NCBI GenBank assembly: GCA_002344215.1 | Contig: DDSV01000027.1 | Span: 52,042 to 116,041, forward strand | From: Akkermansiaceae bacterium UBA2381 | Lineage (GTDB): Bacteria > Verrucomicrobiota > Verrucomicrobiia > Verrucomicrobiales > DEV007 | Direction of reading: 5' to 3' | DNA: 64,000 bases | Part shown: positions 59,566 through 64,000 of the stretch, one piece after another | Layout: each line of letters begins with the position of its first letter | Position numbering within the stretch: the first letter of the stretch is position 1 | The notes under the pieces: model-generated | The model's database searches: none | What the model saw: only the letters and a program-made list of their open reading frames with translations | What the model was told of the DNA's origin: nothing | Position numbers and translations under genes: made by a program

Positions 59566-60321
59566 ATGAAAACAGGAATTCTAAGCTTACTGGTCACCAT
59601 TGCCGCTCTGAACACGCATGCCGGCGATTGGGGGAAAGCGCCCCTTGGCAAGGCCCCGATCGAAGAATGCCTTGATCTCGGCGGAGAAATCAGTGTCGGC
59701 TACATGACCGACTACATCTTCTACGGGGGATGGCTCGCCGAGGACAGCATCTGGATGGACGTCAATTACACCTTCGACGGCCTCGCGGTTCCGATCACTG
59801 TTGGTGCCTGGTATCTTAACAGCATCAATGATCCTGCAGATTACGATGAACTGGACCTGTACGTCAGCGCAGCGCTCGGAACCTTCGCCGGATTTGAGGT
59901 GGATCTCGGTTACCTATACTACATCTACCCGGAAACCGCCGATCCCGGCGAAGGTGAGATCAATATTGAGTTGAACCGGAGCCTCGGGTTTGTTGACTTC
60001 ACCGGCACGGCATCCTACAACCACACCTATGATTCCTGGTACTACCTCGCCGGGATTTCAAAGACCCTGGGTATCACGGACAACATCGATCTCGTGCTTG
60101 AGACCGGAGTGGGCTACATGGACAATTACTTTATCGTTACGAACAGCAGCAACTGGAGTCACTACTACGTCAATGCCTCTCTTCCGATCCGTCTCAACTG
60201 CCGTGCGACCCTGACTCCCTATGTGGGATGGAACGGCTCTCCCGACACCTGGATCACGAATGAGTACAACGGCACTGACGGGAAGATCCACAGCGGAGTC
60301 TCCCTGAGCGTGACTTTTTGA
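59566..60321 (+). CDS. Outer-membrane beta-barrel protein
   Basis: 251 residues from ATG 59566; the frame is open to 59353 but the start MKTGILSLLVTIAALNTHAG is a signal peptide. Alternating aromatic/hydrophobic strands (VGYMTDYIFYGGW, SIWMDVNYTFDG, DLYVSAALGTFAGFEVDLGYLYYIY, YVNASLPIRLN, LTPYVGWNG) and the final SLSVTF ending in Phe are those of an outer-membrane barrel. A terminator follows. Could be a transport or adhesion barrel; no family recognised. Confidence 0.8.
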   Translation: MKTGILSLLVTIAALNTHAGDWGKAPLGKAPIEECLDLGGEISVGYMTDYIFYGGWLAEDSIWMDVNYTFDGLAVPITVGAWYLNSINDPADYDELDLYVSAALGTFAGFEVDLGYLYYIYPETADPGEGEINIELNRSLGFVDFTGTASYNHTYDSWYYLAGISKTLGITDNIDLVLETGVGYMDNYFIVTNSSNWSHYYVNASLPIRLNCRATLTPYVGWNGSPDTWITNEYNGTDGKIHSGVSLSVTF

Positions 60322-60361
60322 GCACAAAACCAGTGTAAGGGCTTATCTGGCCTTTGACCGA

Positions 60362-60394
60362 ATCGCTCTCCCCCGTCGGAGGGCGATTTTTTTT
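60362..60394 (+). terminator. Rho-independent terminator after the barrel gene
   Basis: ATCGCTCTCC and GGAGGGCGAT pair with one G-T wobble around a short loop, followed by eight T residues (60387-60394). Confidence 0.9.
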
Positions 60395-60495
60395 GCTCAC
60401 TCACAAGGTAGCAGGATCGGAACGTGAGTGTGGTCCACGAACAAACAGAGGATGCGGCCCCTCTTACTCTGCCTAACCTGACAGGGGAGCATCGA

Positions 60496-61131
60496 TCACT
60501 CCTTCGCTCCCCAGACCCGCAGAGCGTCGATCTCGACCCCGCTTCCCAGGGCCCGGAAGACTAGAGTGGGTTTCCCGACACTGAATGTCGAATGCTGTCC
60601 CTCGAGCGGCTCGATGCCCTCAATGATCGCCTTCACCGTGTCGCCTGACGTGATCACACGGAGATGAAACCACTTTCCCGCCTCGAAGGCCTGATCCGCC
60701 TTGGCGAGGACTTCGTTGGGATCTTCCTTCGGATTGGCCTTGTCAACGTGCTTCAAAAGTTGCCAGTTTGCCGGAGTGACGATTACGGAAAAAAGATGAC
60801 CCTTTTTATCGAGTGCTCCCGGGAGCGGGTCGAAGCCGAAATGAAAGCCTTTTGATCCCTCAGCAAGACGGAACCTGAACTGATAAACGGCGTCCCCCGT
60901 CCTCACGACGCGTCGCGCCGCCGCCGCGTGGTGGTCCGCCTCGATTTCCGATCCCTTGAGAACTCCGTCGGCCACAATCCATGCGCCGGTTTGCACTGCC
61001 CATCCTTTCGGGAGCCCCTCGCCCGCAAAGTCCTCTTCGACGAGCAGGACGCTGTCAGCAGGAGGCTCAAAGGCGGAAACCCATTGGAGCCCCAAGGCCA
61101 GCACGCCAACGCAAAAAAGCTTCTGATTCAT
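60496..61131 (-). CDS. Exported concanavalin-like (DUF1080-type) protein
   Basis: 211 residues. Signal peptide (about 1-20) and a beta-sandwich of the 3-keto-disaccharide-hydrolase/DUF1080 kind: EEDFAGEGLPKGWAVQTGAWIVADGVLKGSE, a middle YQFRFRLAEGSKGFHFGF and WFHLRVITSGDTVKAIIEG, ending VEIDALRVWGAK. It probably binds or cleaves carbohydrate in the periplasm; catalytic residues are not visible. Stands alone. Confidence 0.75.
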   Translation of the reverse strand: MNQKLFCVGVLALGLQWVSAFEPPADSVLLVEEDFAGEGLPKGWAVQTGAWIVADGVLKGSEIEADHHAAAARRVVRTGDAVYQFRFRLAEGSKGFHFGFDPLPGALDKKGHLFSVIVTPANWQLLKHVDKANPKEDPNEVLAKADQAFEAGKWFHLRVITSGDTVKAIIEGIEPLEGQHSTFSVGKPTLVFRALGSGVEIDALRVWGAKE

Positions 61132-61385
61132 GGGAACGATCCTACCCCAAACTCAGCCGGAAAAGCGAGTGAACATTCCCGAAGGCGACGGGTTCCTCAT
61201 TGAAAAGTGAAGGTGAAGAGGCCCCCCTTATCCCGCCAATGAGCCCGACGCCGGCGTTGCCGGGCGACACATTTTTCCTTATCCCACCGCAGTCGCCCCC
61301 CCTGATTTCTTTCCCTGAAAGCTCAGCCATCGAGAGCATCGATGGCGCGGATCAGAAAGCGGGCGGCCTAGCCCTTTGACGGACC
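61132..61385. other. Intergenic region with stem-loops
   Basis: Two inverted repeats: GCCCG-...-CGGGC at 61243-61265 around ACGCCGGCGT, and CCATCGA-GAGCA-TCGATGG at 61327-61345 (7-base perfect stem). No T-run and no open frame that looks coding; the 65-residue minus frame here is not convincing. May hold the promoter of the pterin dehydratase transcript end or REP-type elements. Confidence 0.4.
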
Positions 61386-61670
61386 TCAGTCCAACAAGGT
61401 GTCGATCTTCTTCGCCACATCGATATCCAGCTCGGTCAAGCCGCCCACATCGTGGGAGGTGAGACGGAGAGTGATGGTGCACCAGCGGATGTCCACGTCG
61501 GGATGGTGGCCGGCTTCCTCGGCGATTTCAGCGACAGCGTTGATGAAGTCGATACCCTCCATGTAATCGTCGAACTCCATGACCCGGACGATCGTGTTGT
61601 TCTCAAGATCCCACTCGGGAAGTTTTTTGAGGAGCAATTCAAGCTCGTCTTCATCGATAAGGTCTGACAT
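61386..61670 (-). CDS. phhB: Pterin-4-alpha-carbinolamine dehydratase
   Basis: 94 residues from ATG 61670. The family signature EEAGHHPDVDIRW...LTSHDVGGLTELDIDVAKKID is intact, with the catalytic HHPDV histidines and the downstream TSHDVGGLT. It dehydrates 4a-hydroxytetrahydrobiopterin and is found where phenylalanine hydroxylase or molybdopterin-linked reactions occur. No phhA is in the window. The earlier open frame to 61826 is not needed. Confidence 0.92.
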   Translation of the reverse strand: MSDLIDEDELELLLKKLPEWDLENNTIVRVMEFDDYMEGIDFINAVAEIAEEAGHHPDVDIRWCTITLRLTSHDVGGLTELDIDVAKKIDTLLD

Positions 61671-61877
61671 GACTAAGGAGGGGTGGTATTTGCTGTAAGG
61701 AGATACGACTCTGCCGTATCCGATAATCGCTAGAGGACAAAACAAATTGCGCAAGTAGCAATCTTCATTTTTTAAGTGCCCGTATCCCTGACCCGTTTTG
61801 AGCCCAAATCCGGGGGGAATCGGCATGCCGGGTCGCCTCCTGCCCCGAATCAGGGCGAATCAAAGCGCAAAATCGGA

Positions 61878-61905
61878 TTGCAGGAGCTTGGTATTTTGGT
61901 ATAGC
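61878..61905 (+). promoter_or_regulatory. Candidate sigma-70 promoter of cysK
   Basis: TTGCAG (61878-61883) and TATAGC (61900-61905) with a 16-base spacer fit -35 and -10 boxes; cysK begins about 60 bases downstream. The 296-base region between phhB and cysK (61671-61966) otherwise holds only small imperfect hairpins and no recognisable riboswitch or gene. Confidence 0.45.
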
Positions 61906-61966
61906 ACCTGACACCTCATCGCATCCGCCCGGCCCACATAGGCGGGTTACAACCCCGAAAATCATC

Positions 61967-62956
61967 ATGGCTCACGGAAAAATCTTCAATAACATCGTCG
62001 AAACGGTCGGGAATACCCCCCTCGTCAAGCTGAACCGCGTTACCGAAGGCCTCGATGCGACCATCGCGCTGAAGTGCGAATTTTTTAACCCGCTCGGCTC
62101 GGTCAAGGACCGGATCGGCATGGCTATGATCGAGGCGGGAGAAGCCTCCGGCGACATCACCAAAGAAACCGTGATCGTCGAGCCGACAAGCGGCAACACG
62201 GGAATCGCCCTTGCCTTTGTCTGCGCCGCGAAGGGCTACAAGCTCATCCTCACGATGCCTGAAACAATGAGCCTTGAGCGCCGTACCCTCCTCGCCCTGC
62301 TTGGAGCTGAACTCGTCCTCACCGAAGGTCCCAAAGGCATGAAAGGCGCCATCGCCAAGGCCGAAGAGATCGCCGCCAATACTCCGAATTCCTTTATCCC
62401 CCAGCAGTTCAACAATCCGGCCAACCCCGCCGTCCACACCAGGACCACCGCCGAGGAGATCTGGGAGGATACCGGAGGAAAAGTCGATATCGTCGTCTCC
62501 GCGGTAGGAACGGGAGGAACGGCAACCGGATGTGTCGAGGGCTTGAAAAAGAAAAACCCGAAGATCCAGGTGATCGTCGCCGAACCCGAGGATTCCCCGG
62601 TGATTTCACAAACGCTCGCCGGACAGGCTCCCACCCCCGGGCCGCATAAAATCCAGGGAACCGGTGCCGGATTTATCCCGATAAACCTTCGTCTCAAGTC
62701 GGCCTCAGGCGAGGATCAGATCGTTGAGTGCGTCAAAGTGAGCAACGAGGCCGCCTTCGTCATGGCCCGCCGGCTCGCCAAAGAGGAAGGAATTCTCGGC
62801 GGAATTAGCACCGGAGCCAATGTCGTCGCCGCGATTGAAGTGGCCAAGCGTCCCGAAAACAAAGGGAAGCTCATCGTCACGATCGGATGCTCCACAGGAG
62901 AGCGTTATCTCTCCACCGCGCTGGCCGACGAAGCGCGCGCCGCAGTTGGCGGCTGA
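61967..62956 (+). CDS. cysK: Cysteine synthase A (O-acetylserine sulfhydrylase)
   Basis: 329 residues. The PLP lysine is Lys47 in NPLGSVKDRIG; PTSGNTGIALAF (73-84) is the substrate loop, and GTGGTATGCVEGL binds the cofactor phosphate. It joins sulfide with O-acetylserine to make cysteine. ATG at 61967 lacks an evident ribosome site, as is common here. It stands in front of a TPR gene with a hairpin between them. Confidence 0.95.
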   Translation: MAHGKIFNNIVETVGNTPLVKLNRVTEGLDATIALKCEFFNPLGSVKDRIGMAMIEAGEASGDITKETVIVEPTSGNTGIALAFVCAAKGYKLILTMPETMSLERRTLLALLGAELVLTEGPKGMKGAIAKAEEIAANTPNSFIPQQFNNPANPAVHTRTTAEEIWEDTGGKVDIVVSAVGTGGTATGCVEGLKKKNPKIQVIVAEPEDSPVISQTLAGQAPTPGPHKIQGTGAGFIPINLRLKSASGEDQIVECVKVSNEAAFVMARRLAKEEGILGGISTGANVVAAIEVAKRPENKGKLIVTIGCSTGERYLSTALADEARAAVGG

Positions 62957-62984
62957 CAAACCCCGATTTTCGTTTACTATTCGG

Positions 62985-63017
62985 GCCGCCTTCACCGGAG
63001 TGAGGGCGGCTCCTTTT
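62985..63017 (+). terminator. Hairpin between cysK and the TPR gene
   Basis: GCCGCC-TTCAC and GTGA-GGGCGGC form a stem with a short loop and are followed by TCCTTTTC. It could end cysK or attenuate the next gene, which begins 26 bases after the stem. Confidence 0.6.
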
Positions 63018-63035
63018 CATACCCCCATCAAGATC

Positions 63036-64000
<965 letters not shown>

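Noticed and set aside
61671..61966. Riboswitch (SAM or cobalamin) before cysK
   Set aside because: I looked for conserved core helices and found only small imperfect hairpins; no class can be supported.

Overview
The window is dense, high-GC bacterial chromosome with 54 protein genes called (two cut by the window ends), one tRNA gene and few gaps above 250 bases. The gene content suggests a member of the Verrucomicrobiota. It carries the DUF1549/DUF1553 plus DUF1501 pair and the PSCyt1-type cytochrome typical of the Planctomycetota-Verrucomicrobiota group, a sulfatase, many secreted beta-helix, PQQ-propeller and TPR proteins, and a lexA gene preceded by TGTTC-N4-GAACA, which I recall as the LexA box of Verrucomicrobia. 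Many starts lack a clear Shine-Dalgarno sequence. I cannot assign a genus.

Layout. 1-8.5 kb: the end of an MFS transporter, a tiny lipoprotein that is easily missed, a secreted beta-helix protein, a membrane protein fused to a spermidine-synthase-like domain, an SGNH hydrolase, a coiled-coil protein and a UbiB/ABC1 kinase. 8.7-17.6 kb: M1 aminopeptidase with a HEAT tail, ABC-F ATPase, a second beta-helix protein, and divergent sugar-acid dehydrogenase genes (3-hydroxyisobutyrate dehydrogenase family and DenD-like). 17.6-23.3 kb (minus strand): a tightly packed run of PBP2-like transpeptidase, class A PBP lacking the SxxK lysine, a membrane protein with a DKDQ-repeat tail, and a Gfo/Idh/MocA oxidoreductase; the last three overlap by 4 bases at each junction. 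23.5-34.4 kb: DMT transporter, class IV aminotransferase, PSCyt1-LRR protein with an overlapping trypsin-like protease, lexA, TPR lipid-exported protein, D,D-carboxypeptidase, a two-domain alpha/beta hydrolase, uppP and corA. Together with the PBPs this gives the window four cell-wall genes.

34.4-38.3 kb: sulfatase, then a compact nitrosative/redox-stress locus: an NsrR-like Rrf2 regulator and a DUF3365 haem protein on one strand, diverging from an exported truncated haemoglobin with an N-terminal YHS/TRASH-like domain. The divergent promoter holds a 45-base imperfect palindrome. tRNA-Asp and rplS follow. 38.3-50.2 kb: TPR-membrane protein next to a TPR-AAA+ ATPase, OmpA-like and LysM proteins, beta-CASP RNase-like protein, actinobacterial-type glycogen synthase, a HEAT/sugar-binding-like protein, a PQQ propeller, and a lone pseudopilin.

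50.2-64 kb: a GT4-GT2 fusion glycosyltransferase with a strange C-terminal tail, the DUF1549/1553-DUF1501-glycerate kinase-m4C-type methyltransferase run, a sugar-binding lipoprotein, an outer-membrane beta-barrel, a ConA-like secreted protein, pterin carbinolamine dehydratase, cysK, and a TPR protein with a Pro-Ala repeat tail that runs off the window.

The best candidates for something not well described are the NsrR/DUF3365/YHS-globin locus with its shared palindrome, and the PBP run with a catalytically odd class A enzyme. I found no CRISPR array, transposase, prophage or rRNA gene.
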